This document shows, one piece after another, positions 16,782 to 25,799 of a stretch of DNA of 64,000 nt (position 1 is the first letter of the stretch; the number at the start of each line of letters is the position of its first letter). A program made the position numbers and the translations under genes. The stretch is from CAYSLU01 sp964431965. Its GTDB lineage: Bacteria; Verrucomicrobiota; Kiritimatiellia; CAIKKV01; CAYSLU01. The notes under the pieces were generated by a model. It saw only the letters and a program-made list of their open reading frames with translations, was not told where the DNA came from and did not search any database. The stretch covers positions 1 through 64,000 of the forward strand of contig CAYSLU010000005.1 in assembly GCA_964431965.1 (NCBI GenBank), read 5' to 3'.

Positions 16782-16892
16782 GACTGGGCACGCGAGCCGG
16801 GAGGTTCGCGCCGTAACGCACACGCGCGGCGATGCTCCTTGGATGCGGTCGCGGCTGTTGCGCCCCTCGGGTCACCGGCCCACTCGGAACGG

Positions 16893-18332
16893 TCAGCGGT
16901 GCAGCGGGATGTCGCCGTGCTTCCGCTGCAGACCTTCCAGCTCGGCGAGGAGCCGGGCCCGGACTGAGGCGTAGGCCGGCTCGCCGTAGACGTTGTGAAG
17001 CTCGTTCGGGTCGTTTACCAGATCGAAGAGCTCCCAGTAGGGCGTCAGATGCGGCTCGGCGTTCACCCGGCCGCCCCACGAAACCGGGGCGGGGTGGAAG
17101 TAAACCAGCTTGTGGGTCATCGTGCGCACGCCGTAGTGGGCGCAGACGTTGTGACCGCCGTGGTCCCAGTAGCGGTAGTAGTAAGACTGCTGCCAGTCCG
17201 GCGCGGCCTCGCCGCGGATCATGGCGCGGCCCGATACGCCCTGCATCTCCGCCGGCGCCGGCAGGCCGGCGTAGTCCAGAAGGGTGGGGGCGAAGTCCAG
17301 GTTCGTGAGCAGCTCCGCGCGTACGGTTCCCGCCGCGATTTCCCGCGGATACCGCATCAGGAACGGCATGCGAATCGAGTGCTCGTAGATGAATCGCTTG
17401 TCGTACCACCCGTGGTCGCCGAGGAAGAACCCCTGGTCACTCGTGTAGATCACAATCGTGTTCTGCGCCTCGCCGGATCGGTCGAGGTGGTCGAGCAATC
17501 GGCCCACCGAAGCGTCCACGCTCGCGACGCACCGCAGGTAGTCCTTGATGTACCGCTGGTAGTACCAGTTCTTCAGCGGCGCGCCCTCGAGGCCGGGAGG
17601 CGGAGCGGCCTTGACGTCGGCCTCGTCCAAGTCGCCCATGATCCGCATGCGGGCCATGGCGGCAGCCGGACGCCCCGCATAGTCGTCATCGAACGTCTCG
17701 GGCAGAGGAATCTCCTCGTCGGCATAGAGGTGCTTGTAGCGCTCGCCGGGCTCCCAGCGCCGATGCGGGGCCTTGTGGTGGACGCAGAGGAAGAACGGCT
17801 GGTCCGATGCGCGTCGGCGGGCGAGCCAGTCCAGGGAGAGGTCGGTGAGGATGTCGCTGACGTAGCCGCGCGTGGTGATGGGGCCCGACGGCGTCAGGAG
17901 ATCCGGGTCGTGGTAGCGCCCGTGCCCCGGCAGGAGCGTCCAGTCGTCGAACCCCTCCGGGTCGGCCGGCACGGCGTCCGGCTTGCCGTTGTTGACCTGA
18001 TCCACGCAGTTGGTGAGGCCGTGGCCCAGGTGCCACTTGCCGAAGATGGCCGTCGCGTAGCCCGCGGCCTTGAGGTACTTCTGAAGCTGGACCGGCCGCC
18101 GGTTGTCGAGCGGCTGCCATTCGCGCACGCCGGTGACGTGGCCGTACTGGCCCGTGAAGATGGTGGCGCGGCTGGGCGTGCAGAGCGAGTTGGTGCAGTG
18201 ACAGTTGTTCAGCCGCACGCCCTCGTTCGCGATGCGGTCGATGTTCGGCGTGCGGTTGATCCGGCTGCCGTAGGCGCTGATCGCGTGCGCCGCATGGTCG
18301 TCGCTCATCACGAACAGGATATTGGGTCTCAC
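16893..18332 (-). CDS. Type I sulfatase (S1 family)
   Basis: A 479-residue sulfatase starting at a GTG (18332) that overlaps the ROK stop as GTGA, with GGGAGAG upstream. The formylglycine motif is C51-T-P-S-R55 (C-x-P-S-R, followed by ATIFTG), so it needs the formylglycine-generating enzyme, not seen here. Metal and substrate residues are recognisable: MSDDH near the N-terminus, GKWHLGHG, HHKAPHRRW and YTSDQGFFLGDHGWYDKR. No signal peptide is seen, which suggests that desulfation happens in the cytoplasm or that export is unconventional. It is the last gene of a coupled operon with beta-helix, FAD and ROK genes, so the substrate is probably a sulfated sugar. Confidence 0.93.
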   Translation of the reverse strand: MRPNILFVMSDDHAAHAISAYGSRINRTPNIDRIANEGVRLNNCHCTNSLCTPSRATIFTGQYGHVTGVREWQPLDNRRPVQLQKYLKAAGYATAIFGKWHLGHGLTNCVDQVNNGKPDAVPADPEGFDDWTLLPGHGRYHDPDLLTPSGPITTRGYVSDILTDLSLDWLARRRASDQPFFLCVHHKAPHRRWEPGERYKHLYADEEIPLPETFDDDYAGRPAAAMARMRIMGDLDEADVKAAPPPGLEGAPLKNWYYQRYIKDYLRCVASVDASVGRLLDHLDRSGEAQNTIVIYTSDQGFFLGDHGWYDKRFIYEHSIRMPFLMRYPREIAAGTVRAELLTNLDFAPTLLDYAGLPAPAEMQGVSGRAMIRGEAAPDWQQSYYYRYWDHGGHNVCAHYGVRTMTHKLVYFHPAPVSWGGRVNAEPHLTPYWELFDLVNDPNELHNVYGEPAYASVRARLLAELEGLQRKHGDIPLHR

Positions 18333-19297
18333 GAGTTCGGCTCTCCCTGTCTTGCTCTGCTGTCTCCGTTCACCTCGCGCTCGGCGGGCCGGCAGTCGGC
18401 GGTATTCTGCATCGCCACGACGAGCGCGGAAAGATCTTGCACGCGGTCCCCGAGGGTTGTCCCCCGGAGCTGGCACAGCTGGCGGGCGTGCGGATGCGCT
18501 TCGGACTCGAAGCGTGTCCCGACCATCTGGAGCCAGGGTTCGCCGAGGTGGCGGGCCAGGCTGCCGAGCAGGATCACATCCGGGAACAGGGCGTCGGCCA
18601 AGTTGGCGCACACCTGGCCCGTCGACTCGGCGTGCAACCGGAGCACGCCGAGCGCGCCCGCATCCCCGGCCGCCGCGGCTTCTGCGACGCCGCGGGGCGA
18701 CAGCGTGCGCCCCAGCTTCCACTCGGCGAGCAGGCGCAGCGCCGTTCCGGAGCAGTAGGCCTCGTTGCTTCCGGCCTTGCCGAATGCCGTGGGGCCGTCG
18801 GGGGCGAAGCGCGCGTGGCCGATCTCGATCGAGTGGCCGCCGGCCCCGCGGTAGATCCGGCCGTCGATGACGATGCCCGCCCCGAACCCGGTGCCGCACG
18901 TCAGGTAGATCAGGGTGTGGCACCCGCGCCATCCGCCCCATGTGTACTCGGCCAGCGCGCAGGCTGCCGCGTCGTGCTCCACGAACACCGGCACGCCGAG
19001 CTCCTGCTCGAGCTGCGCCTTGAGCGGCCAGTCGGTCCAGCCCGGTAGATGCGGGGGCGAGCGGACGATGCCGGCCAGCGCGTTCAGCGGCCCGCCGATC
19101 GCCACTCCGGCCGCTACGGCCGACGGGGCGGATCGGGCGTAGGCCAGAAGGTCGGCGATCATCGCCTGGGGGCCGCGCTCCGCGCGCGACGGCCACTCGC
19201 GGCGGTCCAGCACGTCGCCACGGGCGTTGCCCAGCACGCCCGCACACTTGGTGCCTCCAACATCAAGCCCCACGTAGAGATCACCGTCTTTGCTCAT
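18329..19297 (-). CDS. ROK-family sugar kinase
   Basis: A 322-residue ROK kinase. The phosphate-binding loop is LDVGGTK (11-17) and the catalytic aspartate is D109 in EHDAAACALAE, where family members usually have ENDANAAALGE. CGTGFGAGIVIDG and the EIGH segment (158-161) follow. The cysteine cluster CxCGxxGC that binds structural zinc in most ROK proteins is missing: after EIGH the sequence reads FGKAGSNEAYC. It probably phosphorylates a hexose or amino sugar released by the operon. GGGGAG lies ten bases before the ATG, the FAD gene ends three bases upstream, and the sulfatase start overlaps its stop. Confidence 0.88.
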   Translation of the reverse strand: MSKDGDLYVGLDVGGTKCAGVLGNARGDVLDRREWPSRAERGPQAMIADLLAYARSAPSAVAAGVAIGGPLNALAGIVRSPPHLPGWTDWPLKAQLEQELGVPVFVEHDAAACALAEYTWGGWRGCHTLIYLTCGTGFGAGIVIDGRIYRGAGGHSIEIGHARFAPDGPTAFGKAGSNEAYCSGTALRLLAEWKLGRTLSPRGVAEAAAAGDAGALGVLRLHAESTGQVCANLADALFPDVILLGSLARHLGEPWLQMVGTRFESEAHPHARQLCQLRGTTLGDRVQDLSALVVAMQNTADCRPAEREVNGDSRARQGEPNS

Positions 19298-19300
19298 CGC

Positions 19301-20638
19301 CTATGCGCTCCCCAACTCATCCCGAAGATAGGCCCCCTGTCGGCGCAGGAGGCGCTGCAGATCCCGCGGCTGCACGTCGCGGACGGCTCCGCCGCAGCCG
19401 GCGGCCAGGGCAGCCGCGCCGCCAGCCGCCTGGCCGGTGATGAAGCAGGCGGCTTGTATCCGCAGCGACGCCTGAACGGCCCGGTCGCAGGAGACGCAGC
19501 GGCCGGCCACCAGGACGTTGATCAGCTCGCGCGGAACCAGAGCGCGGTACGGGATGCCGTAGCTCTCGCCCTTCTTCAGCTTCGTCTCCTCGATGCGCCG
19601 CTCGGTCGCCTCCTGCTCCTTCGGATCGGTGGAAGACGAATGAATGTCGACGGCGCCGGCATAGCGGCCGATCTCGTCGTCGAAGTCGGCGCGGCGCCGG
19701 TAGTCGTCGAACGTGAGCTGATAGTCGCCGCGGATGCGGCGGGTCTCCCGGACGGAGAGCAGGCTGGCGGTGGCGACCAGCTCGCTGCCGGCGAACCCCG
19801 GCACGTGATCGCGGTAGAACTGGTGGATCAGCGGCGCCAGCCGCCGCCCTTCGACATACCCGCGGGTGATGTCCTTCTCGTCCAGGCCGTTGACGCCGTA
19901 AATGTGGCCCAGGTTGCCGCTGCCGGTGCCGGGCCCGTGCGGCCAGACGCCGCAGAGATGGCGCTCGGCGATGGGAATCTTCCCGGCCTTCACCAGTTCG
20001 TTCCAGCGGTGGCAGACGTAGCCGTGCGGCCAGGGCTTGATCTCCCGGTAGCGTGCCCAGTCCACGCCGGCGTACTGGACGCACAGCGTCGGGCTCATGG
20101 TGCGCCCCTGCTCGTCGCCCATGTCGAACGCCGCGCCGGCCCAAGCGGCCAGGTTGCCGTCGCCGGTGGCATCCACGAAGACCCGTCCGCTCACGGCTTT
20201 CAGCCCGCGGCGGGTGCTCACCACCACCACGGTTACACGGCCGTCCTCGACCTGGGCATCCACGGCCGGCAGGCCCAGGAAGACCTCGATCCCGGCGGCG
20301 GTCACGAGCTCGTCGTACAGGCGCTTGAGGATCTCCGGGTTCGTATTCTGCCAGTGGTAGTCCGGCGTCACGCCCATGCGCCGCGCCATCTCGTCCACCA
20401 CCTCGCGGCAGATGCCGTCGGCCAGCACCCGCTCCCCATCGTCCATGACCAGGATCGAGGGCACGAGCCCGGCCGTGCCCATACCTCCGAGCATGCCGGT
20501 CTGCTCGAGCAGCGTGACCGAGCGGCCCGCCCGCCGCGCCGCGAGCGCGGCCGCGATCCCCGCCGGCCCGCCGCCGCACACGACGACGTCCGACTCGGCC
20601 AGCACAGACAGCTCGCGCTCCGGGATGCGTATGCTCAT
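19301..20638 (-). CDS. FAD-dependent oxidoreductase (FAD_oxidored family)
   Basis: A 445-residue protein with the FAD fingerprint DVVVCGGGPAGIAAALAARRAG (17-38), an acidic strand end (LLEQTGMLGG), a second FAD contact VFVDATGDGNLAAWAG and the C-terminal signature GIPYRALVPRELINVLVAGRCVSCD. Members of this PF12831-type family cluster with sulfatases and glycosidases in PVC genomes; their substrates are unknown, with sugar oxidation the usual proposal. The ATG at 20638 overlaps the beta-helix stop (ATGA) and has GGAG upstream, showing translational coupling. It is one of four such paralogues in the window. Confidence 0.9.
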   Translation of the reverse strand: MSIRIPERELSVLAESDVVVCGGGPAGIAAALAARRAGRSVTLLEQTGMLGGMGTAGLVPSILVMDDGERVLADGICREVVDEMARRMGVTPDYHWQNTNPEILKRLYDELVTAAGIEVFLGLPAVDAQVEDGRVTVVVVSTRRGLKAVSGRVFVDATGDGNLAAWAGAAFDMGDEQGRTMSPTLCVQYAGVDWARYREIKPWPHGYVCHRWNELVKAGKIPIAERHLCGVWPHGPGTGSGNLGHIYGVNGLDEKDITRGYVEGRRLAPLIHQFYRDHVPGFAGSELVATASLLSVRETRRIRGDYQLTFDDYRRRADFDDEIGRYAGAVDIHSSSTDPKEQEATERRIEETKLKKGESYGIPYRALVPRELINVLVAGRCVSCDRAVQASLRIQAACFITGQAAGGAAALAAGCGGAVRDVQPRDLQRLLRRQGAYLRDELGSA

Positions 20639-22296
20639 GTGATTCTCCGCTGCCCGGGTGCCTTTGCGCAGTCGTCCGCCTCCGGCTCCCGCGTCATGCC
20701 CGGGTTCGCGCCGATGTGGACTCGCTCGCAACTCGGATCCACACGGGCCGAGCGGACCGGCCCCTCGAACACGTTCCCGTCCAGAACGAGATCGTGGCCG
20801 TTCGGCCCGAAGTCGATCACCGCGGCGCACTCGGGGCCCGTGACGAAGATGTTGTCGCGGACGATGACGGGGCCGTAGCGCCCGTCGGGCTGGTGAAGGG
20901 TGAAGTAGAGCTCGGCATGCCGCTCGCAGTCGCCGGACGCGAACGAGCGCCGGCCCCGGCGCGGGTCGCGCTCGCCCTTCGTGGTGTTGTTGACGAACAC
21001 GTTGCCCTGCAGGATGAAGTGCCGGGGCTGGTTGATCCAGCTTCCGCGGCCGCCGTTGCGGAAGGTGTTGCCGACGATCGTCACGTCCTCGCTCGACTTC
21101 TCGACGCTCATGACTCGCGAGCCGTTCGTTCCATCGACCGTGTTGCCCGTGACGACCGAGTTCCGGCAGTACTCCGCGATGAAGAACGCGCCCATCCGCG
21201 AGCCGGTGATCTGGTTGCTCGCGAACACGTTGTCGTGGCAGTACTGCAGGTGCATGGTGTCGCCGAGCGCGCTGAGCCGGTTGCCGATCTGGCTGGTCTG
21301 CCGGCACGCGACCAGGTCGATGGCGCCCTTCCCGGGGCCGCACCCGATGGGCCAGAAGAGGTGATAGAAGGCCTGCGCGAGGTCGGCGATCAGGCCGGCC
21401 GCGGGACCGGCCCCGCCCTCGAACCGGATGGGTGGCTGCCCGGGCGCATCCGCGATTCGCACGTGGCCGGGACCGGCGTCCACAACGAAGTACCGGCGGC
21501 CCCGGACCAGGTTGAGGGGAAGGGAATCGCCGAAGAAGCAGACCGTTCCCGGGTCGTGCGCCGACCGGGCGACCTCGATCGGGTCGCGGGCGTTATCGAA
21601 GCGCACGCGGTCATCGCCGTCGTCCATCCGGACGGCGCGGCGGACGAGATCCTGGCGGAAATAGCGCCATGCCATGTCCGTCTCCGCGGGAGTGTAGTCC
21701 TCCGGCCAGACCAGCATCTGCCACAGCAGTCCGTAGTCCCACATGAACTTGCCGCAGTCGGCCAGGCTGCAGTCGCGGACGCTGACGCCGGTGGCGAACG
21801 TGTCGACCGCGCCCTCCGCGCCCTCGCCGCGGAATCCCCGCACGGTGATCACGGCGCCGGCCATCCGATGTCCGGTGACGCCGTGGAACTGCAGGTTGCC
21901 CGTCTGTCCGCCCGGCGACGTTGTGATCATGATCGCCCGCGTGCAGGCGTTCGGCTCCCACGTGTTGGGTGAGCGGCGCGGGTCGAAGCAGTTTCCTTCG
22001 AAGTGCCCGCCGCGCCACGAGAAGTCGCGCACATCCGTTCCGGCGAACAGCGTGAGGTGGGCGCGGTCGCCGAGGTGCTCCGGCAGGTGAAACCGCGCCC
22101 CATCCGCCAGAACGGTCAATCCGGAGGAGAGTGGTATCGCCTCCCGGCCGGACACAAGGTAGTGGCCGGCGGGAATCTCAACCACGCCGCCGGCCGAGAG
22201 CTGGGCATCGGCGAAGCACTTCCGCAGCGCCGGACCGTCGTCGGTCACGCCATCCGCTCGCGGCCCGTAGTCCGACAAGCTGAAGCGATGTGCCAT
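20635..22296 (-). CDS. Right-handed beta-helix protein (pectate-lyase fold)
   Basis: The start is the second of two ATGs (22296), six bases after AGGAGG. The 553-residue product opens with the pectin-lyase-fold signature FSLSDYGPRADGVTDDGPALRKCF (residues 4-27), then GGVVEIPAGHYLVS. From about residue 330 it runs as parallel-beta-helix coils rich in Asn ladders (GNTVDGTNGSRVMSV, GNTFRNGG, GNVFVNNTT, DNIFVTG, DGNVFEG). It could be a polysaccharide lyase or a GH28-like hydrolase; no catalytic set is obvious, and no signal peptide is seen. It is the first gene of the operon with FAD, ROK and sulfatase genes. Confidence 0.82.
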   Translation of the reverse strand: MAHRFSLSDYGPRADGVTDDGPALRKCFADAQLSAGGVVEIPAGHYLVSGREAIPLSSGLTVLADGARFHLPEHLGDRAHLTLFAGTDVRDFSWRGGHFEGNCFDPRRSPNTWEPNACTRAIMITTSPGGQTGNLQFHGVTGHRMAGAVITVRGFRGEGAEGAVDTFATGVSVRDCSLADCGKFMWDYGLLWQMLVWPEDYTPAETDMAWRYFRQDLVRRAVRMDDGDDRVRFDNARDPIEVARSAHDPGTVCFFGDSLPLNLVRGRRYFVVDAGPGHVRIADAPGQPPIRFEGGAGPAAGLIADLAQAFYHLFWPIGCGPGKGAIDLVACRQTSQIGNRLSALGDTMHLQYCHDNVFASNQITGSRMGAFFIAEYCRNSVVTGNTVDGTNGSRVMSVEKSSEDVTIVGNTFRNGGRGSWINQPRHFILQGNVFVNNTTKGERDPRRGRRSFASGDCERHAELYFTLHQPDGRYGPVIVRDNIFVTGPECAAVIDFGPNGHDLVLDGNVFEGPVRSARVDPSCERVHIGANPGMTREPEADDCAKAPGQRRIT

Positions 22297-22339
22297 GGGC
22301 ATCCTCCTGTTACCGGCAGTGCGGCAGAGCGCCAATGGC

Positions 22340-22508
22340 GCCCAGCTGCCTGATGAACGCCTCGGGAATCCGTCCATTCTTCCGGACCGGGACATCCCAT
22401 GGTCCCGGCTTCAACCAGGTAGTGGGTGAAGACCCCCCACTTGCATCGGCTAAACCACTTCGTGCTCGCTCGCTTCCATGCCACGGCGGCTTGCGGGCTT
22501 CGGTTCAC
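22340..22508 (-). pseudogene. Frameshifted start of a GH29-like/DUF protein
   Basis: In the frame entered at the GTG at 22508 the sequence reads KWFSRCKWGVFTHYL, the typical opening of alpha-L-fucosidase-like proteins of PVC loci (W..KWG.F.HYL). The continuation lies in another frame: GRIPEAFIRQLGAIGA, matching the next conserved helix, and then a stop. Together they form about 50 codons of a longer gene (relatives run to ~400 residues) with a frameshift near 22400 and the rest deleted. It sits directly before the ribosome-binding site of the beta-helix gene. The family match is from pattern recognition only. Confidence 0.5.
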
Positions 22509-22554
22509 GCGTGGGTCCCTCTCGCTCTCGGGCTCATTTCACGTTCCTTATTCC

Positions 22555-23562
22555 TTACAGTGCCACGCCGTCCGGTCCAAGCTTCATCTCCCGCATCAGT
22601 TCCGCGCGGCCCTTCTCGTATCCGCCGCAGGGACAGGGATCCCACCAGACCGAGATTTCCGGAACGGACCGCTCAAGCGCGCAACTGTTCACGGTCGTCG
22701 GGATCCGCGCGAAGATCCGGGCAAAGAGTTCTCGCGCCGGAACGATTTCCCCGAATGTCAGGCCCAGGATCTGGAGTATGCGCAAGTCCTTGAGCTCATT
22801 GAACAGCCCGCCCGAGTTCACAAAGCCCGGCCCCATGCACGTGCCGCGGCTGGTGCAACGGACCGGGCATGGCGCGCACATCATTTCGTCCGCTCCGCCG
22901 ACCAGCGCGATGCGCGTCTCCGGTTGCTTCAGGATGAGCTGAAGCAACTCGGGCAGATTGTCGTCCTTGAACGGCGGCCGGACTCCGCGCCCGTACTGGG
23001 CAATCGCGCAGAGGAGGATGTGCGGACGGGTGCGGATCGCTCCGGCCGCGTGCATCGCGGCGATCGAAGCCTCCTTGTCCTGCTCCATGGCCGCGCCTTC
23101 CCGGGGCGCGAAGATCGTGTCCATTCCCGTCTCGCGGGCGCGTTCATACAGCCCCGTGCCCGCCAGGGGACACCCCTGCCAGGCCGGGGCCGTGGCATCG
23201 CCGTAGCCGCAGATGCCCGACACGGAGGTCACGGCCTTGCGCGCGCGGGCCACGGCAATCCGGGCCGGCAGGATCGCGCCCGGCGCGAGGTCCATCTGGA
23301 ACAGAACTTCCATGTCCTGCTTCTGGACGAAGCAGGCATTCTGCGCATCCTCGGGCCCCGTCTCCGGGGACTGGAAGGCGAAGGAATCGTGCGACGGGCA
23401 CCGCAGCGCGAGCGGAAGCCCGGGATCGCGCCGGATCGCCTTGGCGAGCTTGGCGATCGCCTCGGGGGCCGGAACGTCCGCCGGCTTCTCCAACGCGCAG
23501 AAGAGACAGAGCAACTGGCGGGGACGCACCGGGCGCGCAGCGCGGCGATCAACGGCCTTCAT
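22555..23562 (-). CDS. Cysteine-rich protein of unknown function
   Basis: A 335-residue protein starting at the ATG at 23562, whose first bases overlap the stop of the DUF4434 gene (ATGA); AAGGAG lies just upstream. I do not recognise the family. It has 14 cysteines, including clustered sets: CLFC near the N-terminus, CAPCPVRCTSRGTC in the second half and CPCGG near the end. These could hold iron-sulfur clusters or zinc. Tight coupling to a TIM-barrel gene in an operon with heparinase-like and hydrolase genes implies a joint role. No signal peptide or membrane segment is seen. A redox partner or cofactor-loading function is a guess. Confidence 0.75.
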   Translation of the reverse strand: MKAVDRRAARPVRPRQLLCLFCALEKPADVPAPEAIAKLAKAIRRDPGLPLALRCPSHDSFAFQSPETGPEDAQNACFVQKQDMEVLFQMDLAPGAILPARIAVARARKAVTSVSGICGYGDATAPAWQGCPLAGTGLYERARETGMDTIFAPREGAAMEQDKEASIAAMHAAGAIRTRPHILLCAIAQYGRGVRPPFKDDNLPELLQLILKQPETRIALVGGADEMMCAPCPVRCTSRGTCMGPGFVNSGGLFNELKDLRILQILGLTFGEIVPARELFARIFARIPTTVNSCALERSVPEISVWWDPCPCGGYEKGRAELMREMKLGPDGVAL

Positions 23563-24989
23563 CGGGCTCTCCTTTCTCCGGCACGCGGACTCGAGTCTTT
23601 GCCATCCAGCGACTTCTCGACATGTGCCTGATAGTCCCGATACAGGCGTACCGCCGGCTCGCCGCCCGGTTTGAGCCGGGCGCCGGGGGCGCACATCAGG
23701 CCGGGGTACTGGTAGGCGCAGACGTAATCGAGCGCCCCGAGCTGCTCCATCTCCCTCCGCAGCACGGCCAGAGGCTGAGGGACCAGAGGCGTTTGAACCC
23801 ACTGCTCCGTACCGTCGGGCAGTAGCTGGACGTAGCCCTCGCGCTGGGGACCTGTCTTGTCGGGGTGCTCGAAGCCGAAGATCTCGAGGTCCAGCCAGTG
23901 ATGGGCGCCCGCCGCGTCGCACCACGCCTGCATCCGCCGGACGGCTTCCTCCGCCGGAACGTCGTCCCGAGACTGACGCTGGTAGCCCTGCACGCACACG
24001 ATGTCGCAGTGCCGCAGCACATGCGGCCAGGCGCCGGCTGCCTCGCTGAAGTTGGCGTCCGGCGCGACCATCAGGAGCGTGTGCGGACACAGCGTCCGGA
24101 TCGTTTCGTGCAGCCCCCTGAAGAAGGCCTGCACCTCGGCGCGGAACTCCTCCGTGGCATCCCAGTAGCGCCGCTCGTGGGGCCGCATCGGGCCGCTGAG
24201 CTCCTCCGAGACGTACCACCCGTGCAGCGAATCGTGGCGGCGGTACATCGTCCACAGCTCCCGCAGCACGTCCCGGTGCCACGCGAGCGAGCCCGCCGTG
24301 TAGTCGAAGTGGGCATAGAGCCCCACGCCGAGAAAGACGCGCATGTCCTGCCGGTCCGCTTCGTCGAGGATGGCCTCCACCGGATCGGCGCAGGGCAGCG
24401 CCACGCGCGCCGGCCAGAGGCGCGAGGGGTAGTAGGCGCGGCCGGCGTAGGTTTCGCGGTAGTTCTCCGCCGTCATCTGGTGGTAGTGGCGGCCGTACCA
24501 GACCGAATTCCGCCAGGTCTCCTGGATGATGATCGTGCGCATGCCGATCGCTTTCATGGCCCGAACGGTCTCGCGCCAGTCGGCCTCCGTGAACCGTGCG
24601 AGGTCCGCGTTCCAGTAGCGTCCCTCCGCCTCGCTCCAGTGCGTGAGCCCGATCCAGGCGCCGCCCAGCAACCGCGGACTCCGTGTCGCGGACCGAATCA
24701 CCGTGACGGTCCGGAGGACCTCCGGCAGCGGTCGGCCATCCACGTTGACCGCCAGAACAAACGTGTGTTCCCCGTGCAGGCCCTCGGTCTTGAGTCGGAC
24801 GCGGCGGCTGGCCATTTCGCCGGCCGCAAGGCTCAGCGTTTCCTCCCCGCCGACGGGCGCACCGTCGCGGCTCAGCGCGACTTTGACGTTGCGGGCCGGA
24901 ATGCCATCCGCATCAACGGTCCAGCGGATGTCCAGTTCCACCCGGTCCGTCACGGGACCGGGCGGCGTCACGGTCAGGTAGGTCTTCAC
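23559..24989 (-). CDS. DUF4434-type TIM-barrel protein
   Basis: A 476-residue protein using a GTG start at 24989, with AGGAGG about 11 bases upstream. Residues 1-95 look like an immunoglobulin-like beta-sandwich (VTPPGPVTDRVELDIRWTVD). From about residue 110 a DUF4434-like barrel follows: LLGGAWIGLTH, WRETVRAMKAIGMRTIIIQ, RVFLGVGLYAHFDY, GWYVSEELSG and WLDLEIFGFEH. The glutamates in YVSEE and LEIFGFE are placed like clan-A glycosidase catalytic residues. DUF4434 proteins are associated with polysaccharide loci, but their reaction is unknown. It overlaps the cysteine-rich gene downstream and follows the alpha/beta hydrolase by 15 bases. Confidence 0.78.
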   Translation of the reverse strand: MKTYLTVTPPGPVTDRVELDIRWTVDADGIPARNVKVALSRDGAPVGGEETLSLAAGEMASRRVRLKTEGLHGEHTFVLAVNVDGRPLPEVLRTVTVIRSATRSPRLLGGAWIGLTHWSEAEGRYWNADLARFTEADWRETVRAMKAIGMRTIIIQETWRNSVWYGRHYHQMTAENYRETYAGRAYYPSRLWPARVALPCADPVEAILDEADRQDMRVFLGVGLYAHFDYTAGSLAWHRDVLRELWTMYRRHDSLHGWYVSEELSGPMRPHERRYWDATEEFRAEVQAFFRGLHETIRTLCPHTLLMVAPDANFSEAAGAWPHVLRHCDIVCVQGYQRQSRDDVPAEEAVRRMQAWCDAAGAHHWLDLEIFGFEHPDKTGPQREGYVQLLPDGTEQWVQTPLVPQPLAVLRREMEQLGALDYVCAYQYPGLMCAPGARLKPGGEPAVRLYRDYQAHVEKSLDGKDSSPRAGERRAR

Positions 24990-25004
24990 GGCTCTCGTGT
25001 CCTC

Positions 25005-25799
25005 CTATCGCTCTCCGGCCACGCCCTGTCGCACGCCATGGCATACCCGTGCCACCTCCGCCGGGTGTTCGTGCAGCAGGAAATGGCCTGCACCCTCGAT
25101 CCAGTGGATTCGGATGTGCCGGCTTTCCGGGATGGCCAACGTGTCCATTGTCTCATCGCGCCGCCCGGCCGTCCCGTAAATCTCCACGACGGGGATCTCG
25201 AGGCGGCCGAGCATCTGGAAGCCATCGAAGCGGCACACGCTCTGCCAGAAGGAGTCCAGCACCGCCTTCGGCACCCGCTGCTGCACCCTGCGGCCATCGG
25301 CCTCGATGGCGGCCACGGCGGCGCCATCCAGCCCGCCATAGTGGTGGTCGCGATGGACGAAGGCGCCCCAGGCCGCGCTGCTGGTCCAGCCCTCGACTAG
25401 CACCAGCGCGGCGACGGCTCGGGACCGGTGCGCCACCTCGATGCCGACCATGCCGCCGAGGCTGTGGCCGACCAGGACCGGATTGGCGAGCTGCCTCGAA
25501 TCGATCAGGGCGAGTGTATCCGCCACCAGGTCGGCCATCGAGAACGGCGCGGCCGGGATGGCGCTCGCGCCATGCCCGGGGAAGTCGATGGCGAGCGCCC
25601 GCGCGGGTGCCGGCAGATGCGGCCGTATCAGGTCCCAGTCGGTCGCGGCACAGCCGTTGCCGTGCAGGAAGATGAAGGCCGGCTCCGGTCCGGGCCATTC
25701 GTGGACGGCCATGCGGCCCCAAGGACGCCTGATGAAATGACAGGACGAAGGAGCCATGTGGACTCGCTGGTCCGACGATATGTGCGATTGGCGATCCAT
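25005..25799 (-). CDS. Alpha/beta-hydrolase-fold esterase
   Basis: A 264-residue alpha/beta hydrolase. AGGAGG lies eight bases before the ATG at 25799; the longer open frame to 26012 lacks a credible start. The oxyanion loop is HGNG (46-49), the nucleophile is S113 in GHSLGG, and the catalytic histidine is in GAGHFLLHEHP near the C-terminus. A carboxylate after IYGTAGRRDE completes the likely triad. Substrates of close relatives vary widely (esters, lactones, haloalkanes); in this context removal of acyl groups from a sugar or hydrolysis of a sugar lactone formed by the FAD enzymes would fit. It is cytoplasmic by sequence. Confidence 0.82.
   Translation of the reverse strand: MDRQSHISSDQRVHMAPSSCHFIRRPWGRMAVHEWPGPEPAFIFLHGNGCAATDWDLIRPHLPAPARALAIDFPGHGASAIPAAPFSMADLVADTLALIDSRQLANPVLVGHSLGGMVGIEVAHRSRAVAALVLVEGWTSSAAWGAFVHRDHHYGGLDGAAVAAIEADGRRVQQRVPKAVLDSFWQSVCRFDGFQMLGRLEIPVVEIYGTAGRRDETMDTLAIPESRHIRIHWIEGAGHFLLHEHPAEVARVCHGVRQGVAGER

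Noticed and set aside
18333..19247. N-terminal extension of the sulfatase
   Set aside because: It is the out-of-frame reading of the ROK gene; the GTG at 18332 with GGGAGAG upstream gives the normal sulfatase N-terminus.
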